Source: Rubrivivax sp.
Lineage (GTDB): Bacteria; Pseudomonadota; Gammaproteobacteria; Burkholderiales; Burkholderiaceae_C
Length of the DNA: 41,550 nucleotides
Direction: 5' to 3'
NCBI GenBank assembly: GCA_018780805.1
Contig: JADMJD010000053.1
Coordinates: 1 to 41,550, forward strand
Shown here in pieces: positions 1-7,711 of this stretch. The position numbers and the translations under genes were made by a program. The notes beneath the pieces were generated by a model. That model saw nothing but the letters and a program-made list of their open reading frames with translations, was not told the DNA's origin and did not search any database. The stretch's first letter is position 1. Each line of letters starts with the position of its first letter.

Positions 1-181
1 GGCGCGACTGTCTGAGCAGAGTGAGCGCAGCGAACGCCGCGAGTTCAGCGCCGGGTCCGTGTGGGCGAGCAGCGCAGAGCAGTCCGGCCACGGGCCGGAC
101 CGCGGGTTCAGCCCGGCCCGGGCCACCCGCGCCCGGCCTGGCCGCCGCGATCCCAGCAATTCGACGCACGCTGTCTTCATC
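1..181. other. Left-edge segment, no assignable gene
   Basis: This stretch lies downstream of the minus-strand hydrolase gene. A minus-strand ATG at 178-180, one base after the hydrolase stop, opens a frame that runs off the left edge. Its product would be rich in Arg, Ser and Ala and resembles nothing I know. Positions 21-36 carry a GAGCGCAGCGA-type motif that recurs near 34950, typical of interspersed repeats in Burkholderiales. The segment could be the start of a third gene of the operon or repeat-rich intergenic DNA. I favour the latter. Confidence 0.3.
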
Positions 182-973
182 TCAGCTCCTGGCTACCGAA
201 GCCAGAAAATCACGCAGCTCACGCTGGCACTCATCAGCCTTTTCCACCGGCGTCCAGTGGCCGCAGCGCGGCAGCACCACCACGCGGGCGGACGTCAGTT
301 TTTCGGCCATCGCACGCACGGCCTGCGGCGGTGCCACGCCGTCTTCTTCGCCGGTGACCAGCAGCACCGGGCAGTTGATGCGGTCCACCGCCGCGGCCGG
401 CGCGCTGGCCAGGGCTTCGCAGCTGCGGGCATAGGCCTCGGGCGATTGGCGCATCAGGCTTTCGCGCACGAAGGCCACGGCCAGCGGCTGGCGCTGGCGG
501 GTGTCGGACGACAGCGCGGCCTGCAGCAGCGCCGTCACGATGGCCTGCATGCCCTCGGCGCCTTCGCGCCTGGCCTTGTCGGCACGTGCGCGCATCGCCA
601 CACGCGCCGGCTCTTGCGGCGCGATCAGCGGGCCGAACAGCGCCAGGCTGCGCACGAGCTTGGGCGCTTCTACCGCCAGGTGCTGGGCGACGATGGTGCC
701 CATCGAGTGTGCCAGCACATGCGCGCGTGTCACACCGGCGCGGCTGCACAAGGCCAGCACGGCCTGCACGTAACGCGCGATGTCCAGCGGGCCTTCGGCG
801 GCCTGCGAGCGTCCGCTGCCCGGCAGGTCGATGCGCAGCACGCGGTGCCGGGCCAGCGCCGGCATCAGCGGCTGGAAGGTGTTGGCGCTGCCGCCCAGGC
901 CGTGGAGACACAGCACGGCATCGCCCTCGCCTTCGTCCTCGCTCAGGACACGCTCGATCTGGTGCAGCTTCAT
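182..973 (-). CDS. Alpha/beta hydrolase (enol-lactonase-like)
   Basis: A 263-residue cytoplasmic serine hydrolase of the alpha/beta-hydrolase fold. The oxyanion region is LHGLGG (about 23-28). The nucleophile elbow is AHSMG with Ser90, where Ala replaces the usual first Gly. An Asp lies in GEED and the catalytic His in CGHW near the C-terminus. The overall pattern resembles 3-oxoadipate enol-lactonase and related C-C or ester hydrolases, but the substrate cannot be read from sequence. Its ATG overlaps the stop of the upstream FAH-family gene (ATGA), so the two are translationally coupled and probably act on successive intermediates of one catabolic route. Confidence 0.88.
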   Translation of the reverse strand: MKLHQIERVLSEDEGEGDAVLCLHGLGGSANTFQPLMPALARHRVLRIDLPGSGRSQAAEGPLDIARYVQAVLALCSRAGVTRAHVLAHSMGTIVAQHLAVEAPKLVRSLALFGPLIAPQEPARVAMRARADKARREGAEGMQAIVTALLQAALSSDTRQRQPLAVAFVRESLMRQSPEAYARSCEALASAPAAAVDRINCPVLLVTGEEDGVAPPQAVRAMAEKLTSARVVVLPRCGHWTPVEKADECQRELRDFLASVARS

Positions 974-1836
974 CGGAACGGGTTTTCGATGGCGCCGATG
1001 CCGTCGATCTGAACCTTGAACACATCGCCGGCGCGCAGCCAGCGTGGTGGCGTGAAACCCATGCCCACGCCGCTGGGGGTGCCGGTGGCAATGACGTCGC
1101 CCGGCAGCAGCGTGATGCCACGCGAGCAGGTTTCGATCAGCGTCGGGATGTCGAAGATCATGTCGCGCGTGTGGCCGTCCTGGCGCAGCTCACCGTTGAC
1201 GTAGCCGCGCACGCGGGTGTCGCGGCCGTCCAGCTCATCGGCGGTGACGATCCACGGGCCCATGGGGCAGAAGGTGTCGAAGCTCTTGCCCAGATCCCAC
1301 TGCTGGTGGCGCACCTGCACGTCGCGGGCACTCACATCGTTGACCACGGTGTAGCCGAAGACATGGTCCATCGCGCGGCCGCGCGGGATGTCACGGCCAT
1401 GGCGGCCGATGATGACGGCGAGCTCGCTCTCGTAGTCGATCTGCTCGGTGACGGCCCGGCCCGGCAGGCGCACGGTGTCGAAAGGGCCAATCACCGTTTC
1501 GGGTGTCTTGGTGAAGACGATGGGCCAAGTGTCTTCTTTCGGCAGACTGTCGCGGAAGACGGTGCCGGCCAGCTCGGCCGCATGCGCGCGGTAGTTGCGG
1601 CCCACGCAGAACAGGTTGCGCCGGGGCTTGGGCAGCGGCGCGCGCAAAGTGATGGCCGATACCGGCAGCCGCGGCCCGGCGGCCGGCGGCAGCGGCTCGC
1701 CGCGGGCGAGTGACTCGATCAGCGGCAGCACACCGGCTGCTGCATCGCGGCAGGCCAGGGGCGTGGCTTCGCGGCCGTCGGGCGAGATCAGCCCGACATG
1801 GTCAACACCACCCCAGCGCCAGCTGGCGAACCGCAT
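970..1836 (-). CDS. Fumarylacetoacetate hydrolase family protein
   Basis: A 288-residue FAH-fold enzyme. This family hydrolyses, hydrates or decarboxylates 2-oxo acids formed after aromatic ring cleavage. The metal-binding pattern is visible: E136 and E138 in DYESELAV and D167 in GYTVVNDVSARD. A longer in-frame extension exists, but the start at 1836 is preferred because GGAG lies about 9 nt upstream and homology-like sequence (MRFASWRWGG) begins there. It is first in a two-gene operon with the alpha/beta hydrolase and is transcribed divergently from the TetR gene, so repression by that regulator is likely. The exact substrate is unknown; 2-hydroxyhepta-dienedioate isomerase or oxaloacetate decarboxylase activity is possible. 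Confidence 0.88.
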   Translation of the reverse strand: MRFASWRWGGVDHVGLISPDGREATPLACRDAAAGVLPLIESLARGEPLPPAAGPRLPVSAITLRAPLPKPRRNLFCVGRNYRAHAAELAGTVFRDSLPKEDTWPIVFTKTPETVIGPFDTVRLPGRAVTEQIDYESELAVIIGRHGRDIPRGRAMDHVFGYTVVNDVSARDVQVRHQQWDLGKSFDTFCPMGPWIVTADELDGRDTRVRGYVNGELRQDGHTRDMIFDIPTLIETCSRGITLLPGDVIATGTPSGVGMGFTPPRWLRAGDVFKVQIDGIGAIENPFR

Positions 1837-1906
1837 GTGTCTTGTCTCCGTGCTGCCCCGCATGCACGCGCCATGGTGGGCCGGCTGCAGGGTCTGTAGG
1901 CAGAAA

Positions 1907-1922
1907 TGAGACTTGCGTCTCA
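1907..1922. promoter_or_regulatory. Palindromic operator candidate in divergent promoter region
   Basis: TGAGAC-TTGC-GTCTCA is a perfect 6+6 bp inverted repeat in the 167-bp gap between the FAH-family gene and the TetR gene. A TTGAGA on the minus strand (1923-1918) and TTGCGT on the plus strand (1913-1918) could serve as -35 elements. A protein bound here would then block both directions. Size and position fit a TetR-dimer operator controlling both transcription units. Binding itself is inferred. Confidence 0.6.
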
Positions 1923-2003
1923 AATCGGGATGGGTGCATCATAAGCAGCAAGCGCCGGCCCTCACAAGAAGCAAACCGCCCGCACCGACCCGGAAAAACC
2001 CGC

Positions 2004-2726
2004 ATGGCGCGTCCCAGACACCAACCGAACCCGCCGCCCGCCGCCCCCGAGCGTGGCGTGAAAGCCGCCACCTTCAAGCTGCTGCTGGACACCGCGATGG
2101 CGCTGATCCAGCAGGAAGGCCGCATCCCTTCTGTCGCCGAGACCGCGGTGCGCTCCAAGGTCTCGCGCGCAACGGCCTACCGCTACTTCCCCAGCCGCAG
2201 TGCGCTGGTCACGGCGGTGATCGAGACCTCGCTTGGTGCCGTGCGCAACCACGCGTCCGACCTGCCCGGCACCCGCGAACGGCTGCACGAGCTGTTCCAG
2301 CAGACCTTCCCGCGCTTCAAGGAGTTCGAGCCGCAGTTGCGCGCCGCGGCGCAACTCTCGCTGGAGCAATGGGCGCAAGAGCGTGCCGGCCTGCTGGAAG
2401 AAGAACCGTACCGCCGCGGCCACCGCGTGCGCATCCTGGAGCACGCGCTGGCCCCGCTGGCACCGCAGCTGCCCACCGCCGTGCACGACCGGCTGCACCG
2501 CGCGCTGTCGGTGGTCTATGGCATCGAGCCCTACGTGATCCTGAAGGACATCTGGGGTGTGTCCGACCGCGAGGTGGAGCGCACCGCCCTGTGGATGGCC
2601 GACGCGCTGCTGGACGCCGCACTGCGCGAGGCCGGACTGCCGCTGCCCGCGGCCAAGCCGGCACGCAAGACCAGCGCAAAGACCAGCGCAAAAAAAACCA
2701 ACGCAAATACCAACGCAAAAGGCTGA
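2004..2726 (+). CDS. TetR/AcrR-family transcriptional regulator
   Basis: A 240-residue one-component repressor. The helix-turn-helix spans about residues 41-66 (SVAETAVRSKVSRATAYRYF), typical of TetR proteins. The rest is the helical ligand-binding and dimer domain. The C-terminus ends in an unusual Lys/Thr/Ala/Asn-rich tail made of short 'KTSAK / NTNAK' repeats. The frame is open far upstream, but ATG at 2004 is where the TetR-like sequence begins. It stands divergent from the FAH-hydrolase operon, with a palindrome between, and two bases upstream of another hydrolase gene, so it probably controls both arms in response to a pathway intermediate. Confidence 0.88.
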   Translation: MARPRHQPNPPPAAPERGVKAATFKLLLDTAMALIQQEGRIPSVAETAVRSKVSRATAYRYFPSRSALVTAVIETSLGAVRNHASDLPGTRERLHELFQQTFPRFKEFEPQLRAAAQLSLEQWAQERAGLLEEEPYRRGHRVRILEHALAPLAPQLPTAVHDRLHRALSVVYGIEPYVILKDIWGVSDREVERTALWMADALLDAALREAGLPLPAAKPARKTSAKTSAKKTNANTNAKG

Positions 2727-2728
2727 CG

Positions 2729-3583
2729 ATGCCGCGCCACCCCGCCGCCTGGTACGACGCCCAGTACCACACACGCGCCGGCATCCCCGAGGCGCTGGAC
2801 ATCCTGACGCAGTGGACTGAACGCTCGGTCGCCACCCGCGCAGCGCTGCCGGCGCGGCTGGACCTGGCCTATGGCGACGGGCCTGGTGAGACGCTGGACC
2901 TCTTTCCTGCCGCGCAGCGGCAAGCACCTCTGCTGGTTTACATCCACGGTGGTTACTGGCGCGCGCTGGACAAATCCGACCAGAGCTTTGTGGCCGCGCC
3001 CTTCGTCGCGGCAGGCGTGTCCGTGATCCTGCCCAACTACGCGCTGGCGCCAGCGGTCAGCGTGCAGCACATCGTGCGCCAGATGGTGCAGGCCCTGGCC
3101 TGGATTTGGCAGCAGGCGCCGGCGTTGGGCGTGGACCGGCGCCGCATCGTCGTGGCGGGGCATTCGGCCGGTGGCCACCTGGCGACGATGATGCTGGCCT
3201 GCCGCTGGCCCGAAGTGCTGGCCGGCATGCCGGCTGGGCCCTGGCGTGCCGCGCTGTCGCTCTCCGGCGTGTACGACCTGGAGCCGCTGCGCCACGCACC
3301 CTTTCTGGCGCCAGACCTGCGCCTCACAGCCGCGGGCGCACGCCAGCTGAGCCCGGCGCGTTTTGCGCCACCGGCCGCGGGCAGCCGGCTGCTGGCCCTG
3401 GTGGGTGGCGTCGAAAGCGCCGAGTTCCAGCGCCAGAACCGGCTGATCCGCCGCGCCTGGGGGGCGGGCGTGGTGCCGGTGTGCGAACCAGTGCCCGGCC
3501 ACCACCACATGAACGTGCTGCACACGCTGGCCGACCCGGCCGCCCGCACGCACCGGCTGGCGATGGAACAGCTTCAGGGCTGA
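2729..3583 (+). CDS. Alpha/beta hydrolase, kynurenine formamidase-like
   Basis: A 284-residue hydrolase with the HGGYW oxyanion motif at 73-77 and the nucleophile elbow GHSAG at 144-148 (Ser146). A C-terminal PGHHHMNVL segment supplies the His. HGGYW plus GHSAGGH is the signature of the esterase group that contains eukaryotic-type arylformamidases (kynurenine formamidase). Bacterial members often have other or unknown amide and ester substrates. The gene starts two bases after the TetR stop and is surely co-transcribed with it. No other tryptophan-catabolism gene is present here, so the formamidase role is only a possibility. Confidence 0.8.
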   Translation: MPRHPAAWYDAQYHTRAGIPEALDILTQWTERSVATRAALPARLDLAYGDGPGETLDLFPAAQRQAPLLVYIHGGYWRALDKSDQSFVAAPFVAAGVSVILPNYALAPAVSVQHIVRQMVQALAWIWQQAPALGVDRRRIVVAGHSAGGHLATMMLACRWPEVLAGMPAGPWRAALSLSGVYDLEPLRHAPFLAPDLRLTAAGARQLSPARFAPPAAGSRLLALVGGVESAEFQRQNRLIRRAWGAGVVPVCEPVPGHHHMNVLHTLADPAARTHRLAMEQLQG

Positions 3584-3602
3584 CACCCATAATCCAGCCG
3601 CC

Positions 3603-4277
3603 ATGCGCCTGCTGATCCTGGAAGACGACCACCAACTCGGCGAAGCCCTGGCCACCGGCCTGCGCCAGCTGGGGCATGCGGTGGACGTGTTCCGCGACGG
3701 CGTTGCCGCCGATGCCGCGCTGGCCGGTGCGCCCTTCGACGCGATGGTGCTCGACCTGGGCCTGCCCGGCGCCGACGGCATGGTCTGGCTGCAGCGCTGG
3801 CGCGCACGCGGCATCACGCTGCCGGTGCTGATCCTCACCGCCCGCGACGGCACCGAACAGCGCATCGCCGGCCTGGACGCCGGTGCCGACGACTACCTGA
3901 TCAAGCCGCTGGGCGTGGACGAACTCGCGGCCCGCCTGCGCGCCATGCTGCGCCGCGCCACCGGCCGCGCACAGGCGGTGTGGACGCATGGCGCGTTGCA
4001 GTACGACCCCGCCACCAAGCAGGTGCAGTGGCAGGGCCAGGCGGTCGATCTCACGGGGCGCGAGCTGGCGCTGCTGGAGGCGCTGCTGATGCACCCGCAG
4101 CGCGTGCTCTCCAAGGCCCAGCTGCAGGAAAAACTCTACGACTGGAGCGGCGCCGAGCCCGAGAGCAACGCGCTGGAGGTGCATGTACACCACCTGCGCC
4201 GCAAGATCGCACCCGGCATCGTGCGCACGGTGCGCGGCGTGGGTTATGCGCTCGGCGCTGCCGAGGAAACGTCATGA
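3603..4277 (+). CDS. OmpR/PhoB-type response regulator
   Basis: A 224-residue two-domain regulator. The receiver domain (1-115) has the acidic pair E7/D8/D9, the phospho-acceptor D51 in VLDLGLPG, T79 and K101 in KPLG. The C-terminal winged helix (about 125-220) contains the usual LTGRELALLEALL and VRTVRGVGYAL segments. It most resembles the QseB/BasR/TctD branch. The stop overlaps the ATG of the kinase gene (ATGA), so regulator and sensor are made together. The signal and target genes cannot be told from the sequence. Confidence 0.93.
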   Translation: MRLLILEDDHQLGEALATGLRQLGHAVDVFRDGVAADAALAGAPFDAMVLDLGLPGADGMVWLQRWRARGITLPVLILTARDGTEQRIAGLDAGADDYLIKPLGVDELAARLRAMLRRATGRAQAVWTHGALQYDPATKQVQWQGQAVDLTGRELALLEALLMHPQRVLSKAQLQEKLYDWSGAEPESNALEVHVHHLRRKIAPGIVRTVRGVGYALGAAEETS

Positions 4278-5617
4278 GCCTGCAGCGCAGGTTGCTCGTC
4301 TACCTGCTGCTGTGTGCACCCATCGTCTGGGTGATCGCGCTGGTGGCTTCGGCCGACCGTGCGCGGCACGAGGTGAACGAACTCTTCGACACCGAGATCA
4401 TCCGCCTGACGCGCCAGGTGCAGGCCACGCTGGTGGGGCTGCAGAGCCCGGGGCAGCCGCTGCCCCCTTCACCGATGGGCGGTGAGGCCGACCTGCGCGA
4501 CCTGGCCATCGCCGTCTGGGACCGCCAGGGCCGGCTGCTGCTGGTGGACCGCGAAGGCGTGCAGCTGCCGCGCCGCACCGACAACGCCGGCTTCGTGGAC
4601 CTGACGCTGGACGGCGGCACCTGGCGCGTGTACTACCTGCACTCGCCGCAGGGCGAGTGGCTGGTGGCCGCCGGCCAGCGCGAACACGAGCGCGACGAGC
4701 TGGTCTGGAACCTGGTCGGCAGCCAGCTGCTGCCGTGGTTGCTGGTTCTGCCGGTGCTGCTGCTGGCCATGGCCTGGGCCGTGCGCCAGGCGCTGGCGCC
4801 GGTGCGTGCGCTGACGGCCGAGCTGCAGGGGCGCGGCGCCGATGACCTGCAGCCCGTGCCCGCCAGCCACGCACCCGGCGAGCTGCAGCCGCTGGTAGGC
4901 GCGATGAACGGCCTGTTCGCGCGCATCGAGGACACGCTGGCGCGCGAACGCCGCTTCACCGCCGATGCCGCCCACGAGCTGCGCACACCGCTGGCCGTGC
5001 TGCGCCTGCAGTGGGACGTGCTGCGCCGCGCCGCCCATTACGACGAGCGCCTGCAGGCCGAGGCCCGGCTGGGCGCCGGCCTGGACCGCATGGACCGGCT
5101 GGTCACGCAGATGCTGGCGCTGGCGCGGCTGGAAGCGACGGACCACCTGGCGCAGGCCCAACCGGTGGACTGGGAGCCGCTGGTGGCCCAGGTGATGGGC
5201 GATGTGCTGCCGCTGGCCGAACGCCGCCACATCGAGCTGGCCTGCGACTGGCCGCCCGACGGCCAGCCCGCGCTGCCGCTGCAGGGCGATGCCGGCCTGC
5301 TGGCCGTGCTGCTGCGCAACCTGGTGGACAACGCGGTGCGCTACGCGCCCGAAGGCAGCACCGTGACGTTGCGGTTTGCACCCGACCGGCTGCTGGTGCA
5401 CAACGCCGGCCCCGGCCTGCCCGCCGAGACGCTGGCACACCTGGGCGAACGTTTCCACCGCGTGGATGGCCAGGCCGAGAGCGGCAGCGGCCTGGGCCTG
5501 TCCATCGTGCAGCGCATCGCGGCGCTGCACGGGCTGGTGCTGCGCTACCGCAGTGGTGACGAAGGAGGCGCAGGCGGCGTCACGGCCGAACTGAGCCCGC
5601 CGTTCAACGCGGCTTGA
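4274..5617 (+). CDS. Sensor histidine kinase (QseC/TctE-like)
   Basis: A 447-residue membrane kinase paired with the preceding regulator. Transmembrane segments lie at about 8-26 and 148-170, flanking a periplasmic sensor of roughly 120 residues. A HAMP-like linker follows. The dimerisation/phosphotransfer helix has FTADAAHELRTPL with His234. The ATPase domain has the N box NLVDNAVRYAPEG (349-361) and the G2-like box GSGLGLSIV (404-412). The 3' end overlaps the convergent TPR gene by 14 bp. The ligand is unknown; the sensor is of the short two-component sensor type seen in QseC and TctE relatives. Confidence 0.92.
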   Translation: MSLQRRLLVYLLLCAPIVWVIALVASADRARHEVNELFDTEIIRLTRQVQATLVGLQSPGQPLPPSPMGGEADLRDLAIAVWDRQGRLLLVDREGVQLPRRTDNAGFVDLTLDGGTWRVYYLHSPQGEWLVAAGQREHERDELVWNLVGSQLLPWLLVLPVLLLAMAWAVRQALAPVRALTAELQGRGADDLQPVPASHAPGELQPLVGAMNGLFARIEDTLARERRFTADAAHELRTPLAVLRLQWDVLRRAAHYDERLQAEARLGAGLDRMDRLVTQMLALARLEATDHLAQAQPVDWEPLVAQVMGDVLPLAERRHIELACDWPPDGQPALPLQGDAGLLAVLLRNLVDNAVRYAPEGSTVTLRFAPDRLLVHNAGPGLPAETLAHLGERFHRVDGQAESGSGLGLSIVQRIAALHGLVLRYRSGDEGGAGGVTAELSPPFNAA

Positions 5618-6239
5618 CCTTGGCCAGCAACGCGCGGATCTCTTCGCGCCGGCCGGTGTCGGCCACCTGACGGCCTGGCCGCGGCGGTGCGTTGAGCGCC
5701 TTTTCCAGGTAGGTCACGGCCTCGGCCATGCGGTCGTTTTCCGCCAGGTACTCGCCGTAAAAGAAGTTCGGGTCGATGCCCTGCGGGTTGATCGCCAGCG
5801 CCTTCTGCAGCAACTCCTTGGCCTTGGCCTTGTCGCCAAACCCCAGCGGCCAGCCCGGCACCTTGTAGTATAGCACGCCCAGGCTGTTGTAGGCCGAGCC
5901 TTCCAGCGCCTTGTCGTCGATCTGCAGCGCCTGCTCGTACAGGCCCTTGGCCTGCTTGACCAGGCTCAAAGCGCCCAGACCGCCCTTTTCGCCCGCCCAG
6001 GAGCTGACGATGATGCCTTCCCAGACCAGCGGCTCGCTGCGGCCGGCGAAGGCCTCGGTGACCTTGTGCGCCTTGGCCGAGAGCGATTCGAAGCGTTTTT
6101 CCCGCTCGGCGGCGGGGGTCTGGTAGCGGATCACTTCCCAGTCGCGCTGCAGCTCGGTGACGGCATCGTCCACGGGCGCGGCCCACGTTGTGAAGGCGGC
6201 GACAGGCAACAGGGCCAGCATCAGCAGGGATTTTTTCAT
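5604..6239 (-). CDS. Exported tetratricopeptide-repeat protein
   Basis: A 211-residue protein with a Sec signal peptide (MKKSLLMLALLPVAAFTTWA, cleavage near 20-21), hence periplasmic or envelope-associated. The mature part is helical with TPR-like units, for example AKELLQKALAINPQGIDPNFFYGEYL and AEAVTYLEKALNAPPRP. TPR proteins usually mediate protein contacts, and no enzymatic motif is visible. Its ATG overlaps the stop of the SDR gene (ATGA), making it the last gene of the five-gene haemolysin-ligase-HDO-SDR operon. It may help assemble or place the product in the envelope. The function is unknown. Confidence 0.8.
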   Translation of the reverse strand: MKKSLLMLALLPVAAFTTWAAPVDDAVTELQRDWEVIRYQTPAAEREKRFESLSAKAHKVTEAFAGRSEPLVWEGIIVSSWAGEKGGLGALSLVKQAKGLYEQALQIDDKALEGSAYNSLGVLYYKVPGWPLGFGDKAKAKELLQKALAINPQGIDPNFFYGEYLAENDRMAEAVTYLEKALNAPPRPGRQVADTGRREEIRALLAKVKPR

Positions 6240-7021
6240 GGGGTGGTTCCTCCAGGGTTCAAGTGGTCGGCAGGCGCGGCTTGAAGGCTGCGGCGGTGTT
6301 TGGCGAAGCTGCCGTCCAGCAGCGCGCCCAACAGGCCGTTCAGACGCACGGCCAGGCGTTCGGGGAATCCGAGGAAGGCCTCGGCGGCTTCGTTTTGAAT
6401 CAGCGCCAGCAGCGCAGCGGCCACCACCTCGGGCGCATCGCTGGCGGTGCCGGTGGCCTGGTTGTAGGCCTGCACCGCGCTGCCATTGAAGGCTGTACGG
6501 GTGCTGCGCGGGGCCAGGGTCTGCACCTTCACCGGGCCGCCGGCCAGCTCGCGCCGCAGCGCCTCCGCAAAACCGTGCAGACCGGCCTTGCTGGCGCCGT
6601 AGACGCTGAAACCCGGCAGGCCGATGCGGCCCAGCGCCGAGCCGACGAACACGACCTGCGCCTTCGGCAGCCGCTGCAGCTGCGGCAGCAGGGCCTGGGT
6701 CAGCGCCATCGGCGCCAGCAGGTTGGCCTGCAGCACGGCCATCATCTGCGCCGGGGGGGTGCCCGGCAGCGGCCCGAAGGCCGGCACACCGGCGGCGTGC
6801 ACCACCACGTTGGCACGCCAGGCGGCGGCAGCGCCGGCCACCGCGGCCAGGCCTTCCACTGTGGTCAGGTCGGCCTGCACCCAGGCCTGGTCGGTGCGCG
6901 CGGCGGGGTGGCGGCCCACACCCATCACCTGGGCGCCTGCACCGCGCAGCGTGGCCGCCATGGCCTGGCCGATGCCGCCGCTGGCGCCGGTGAGCAACAC
7001 ACGCGCCTGGTTCGCCTTCAT
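6236..7021 (-). CDS. Short-chain dehydrogenase/reductase (SDR)
   Basis: A 261-residue classical SDR. The nucleotide-binding motif TGASGGIG is at 11-18, HAAG at 75-78, and the catalytic set is N100, S128, Y141 and K145 (YGASK). Such enzymes interconvert ketones and alcohols with NAD(P)H. The start overlaps the stop of the HDO gene (ATGA), and the end overlaps the start of the TPR gene. The context, with an acyl-activating enzyme and a di-iron-type oxygenase fold protein, suggests it reduces or oxidises an intermediate of the same pathway. The substrate is unknown. Confidence 0.88.
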   Translation of the reverse strand: MKANQARVLLTGASGGIGQAMAATLRGAGAQVMGVGRHPAARTDQAWVQADLTTVEGLAAVAGAAAAWRANVVVHAAGVPAFGPLPGTPPAQMMAVLQANLLAPMALTQALLPQLQRLPKAQVVFVGSALGRIGLPGFSVYGASKAGLHGFAEALRRELAGGPVKVQTLAPRSTRTAFNGSAVQAYNQATGTASDAPEVVAAALLALIQNEAAEAFLGFPERLAVRLNGLLGALLDGSFAKHRRSLQAAPADHLNPGGTTP

Positions 7022-7701
7022 GCGGCCACCGCTTGGGCTTGCGACACCACTTGCGGCAGCGGCAGACTGCGGAAGACATCGCCGTACAGACGGAAGAACG
7101 CGCGTGCGGCGTGCACGATGGCGGCCTGGTCGGCGGGGTCTTCGATCTGGTCCATCAGCAGCGCAAAGTGCGCCGTGTGTTCCTGGTCCAGCGTGCCGTG
7201 CGAGCGCAGGTAGCTGAAGCCGGCGTCCGGCAGGCCCAGCGGCTTCTGGATCGCGTCCGCCGCCATCAGCGCCAGCGAGACACTGGTGCCCTCCAGCACG
7301 TGCACCATGCCGAAGAAACCCAGCGGGTTGCCACGCGCGATGGTGTCGTAGGCGTAGGCCACCATCACCTCGGTGGCGTGGCCGGGCCGGCCGTTGCGCA
7401 CGGCGTCGGCGTCACCCCCGCAGGCGCTGATGTCGTCCAGGATCCACTCGTCGTGGCCGGCTTCTTCTTCGATGTACTCGTCCAGCGCGCTGTCCAGCCA
7501 GGCGTGTTGCGGCGGCAGCGCGGCCTTCATGGCCTGCAGCAGCGGCACGGTGTGGCGCACATGGTGGTAGGCCTCGCGCAGGAAGGCCAGGTAACTCGGC
7601 AGCGAGACCTCGCCGCGCAGCGCGCCCTGGATGATGGGCGTGGCCAGCAGGCCCTGGCGGGCGGTGATGGTGTCTTGCAGCAACTGGGCGTGGAAGCTCA
7701 T
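7018..7701 (-). CDS. Heme-oxygenase-like di-iron protein (TenA/PqqC fold, HDO-type)
   Basis: A 227-residue all-helical protein of the group annotated 'TenA family' or 'iron-containing redox enzyme'. Candidate metal ligands are E80 and H83 (EEEAGHDEW), E137 (HVLEGTS), and H168, D172 and H175 (HGTLDQEH). The H-x3-D-x2-H spacing and the E-x2-H pair match, as I remember them, the ligand patterns of heme-oxygenase-like di-iron oxidases such as UndA and CADD, not the thiaminase active site of true TenA. It starts 10 bp after the ligase stop with a GAGG ribosome-binding site. It probably performs an O2-dependent oxidation, possibly on an activated acyl substrate. The reaction is inferred. Confidence 0.82.
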   Translation of the reverse strand: MSFHAQLLQDTITARQGLLATPIIQGALRGEVSLPSYLAFLREAYHHVRHTVPLLQAMKAALPPQHAWLDSALDEYIEEEAGHDEWILDDISACGGDADAVRNGRPGHATEVMVAYAYDTIARGNPLGFFGMVHVLEGTSVSLALMAADAIQKPLGLPDAGFSYLRSHGTLDQEHTAHFALLMDQIEDPADQAAIVHAARAFFRLYGDVFRSLPLPQVVSQAQAVAA

Positions 7702-7711
7702 GGGTGTGTCC

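Noticed and set aside
1-180. Third gene of the FAH-hydrolase operon on the minus strand
   Set aside because: A coupled ATG exists, but the translated segment is repeat-like, matches no known family and is cut by the window edge.
59-1012. Long plus-strand open frame opposite the hydrolase gene
   Set aside because: It is an antisense shadow of a clear alpha/beta hydrolase. The product is His/Arg/Gln-rich with no motif, as expected in high-GC DNA.
2729-3583. Confident kynurenine formamidase (kynB-type) call
   Set aside because: The HGGYW motif fits, but no tryptophan dioxygenase or kynureninase gene is nearby, so only family-level naming is justified.
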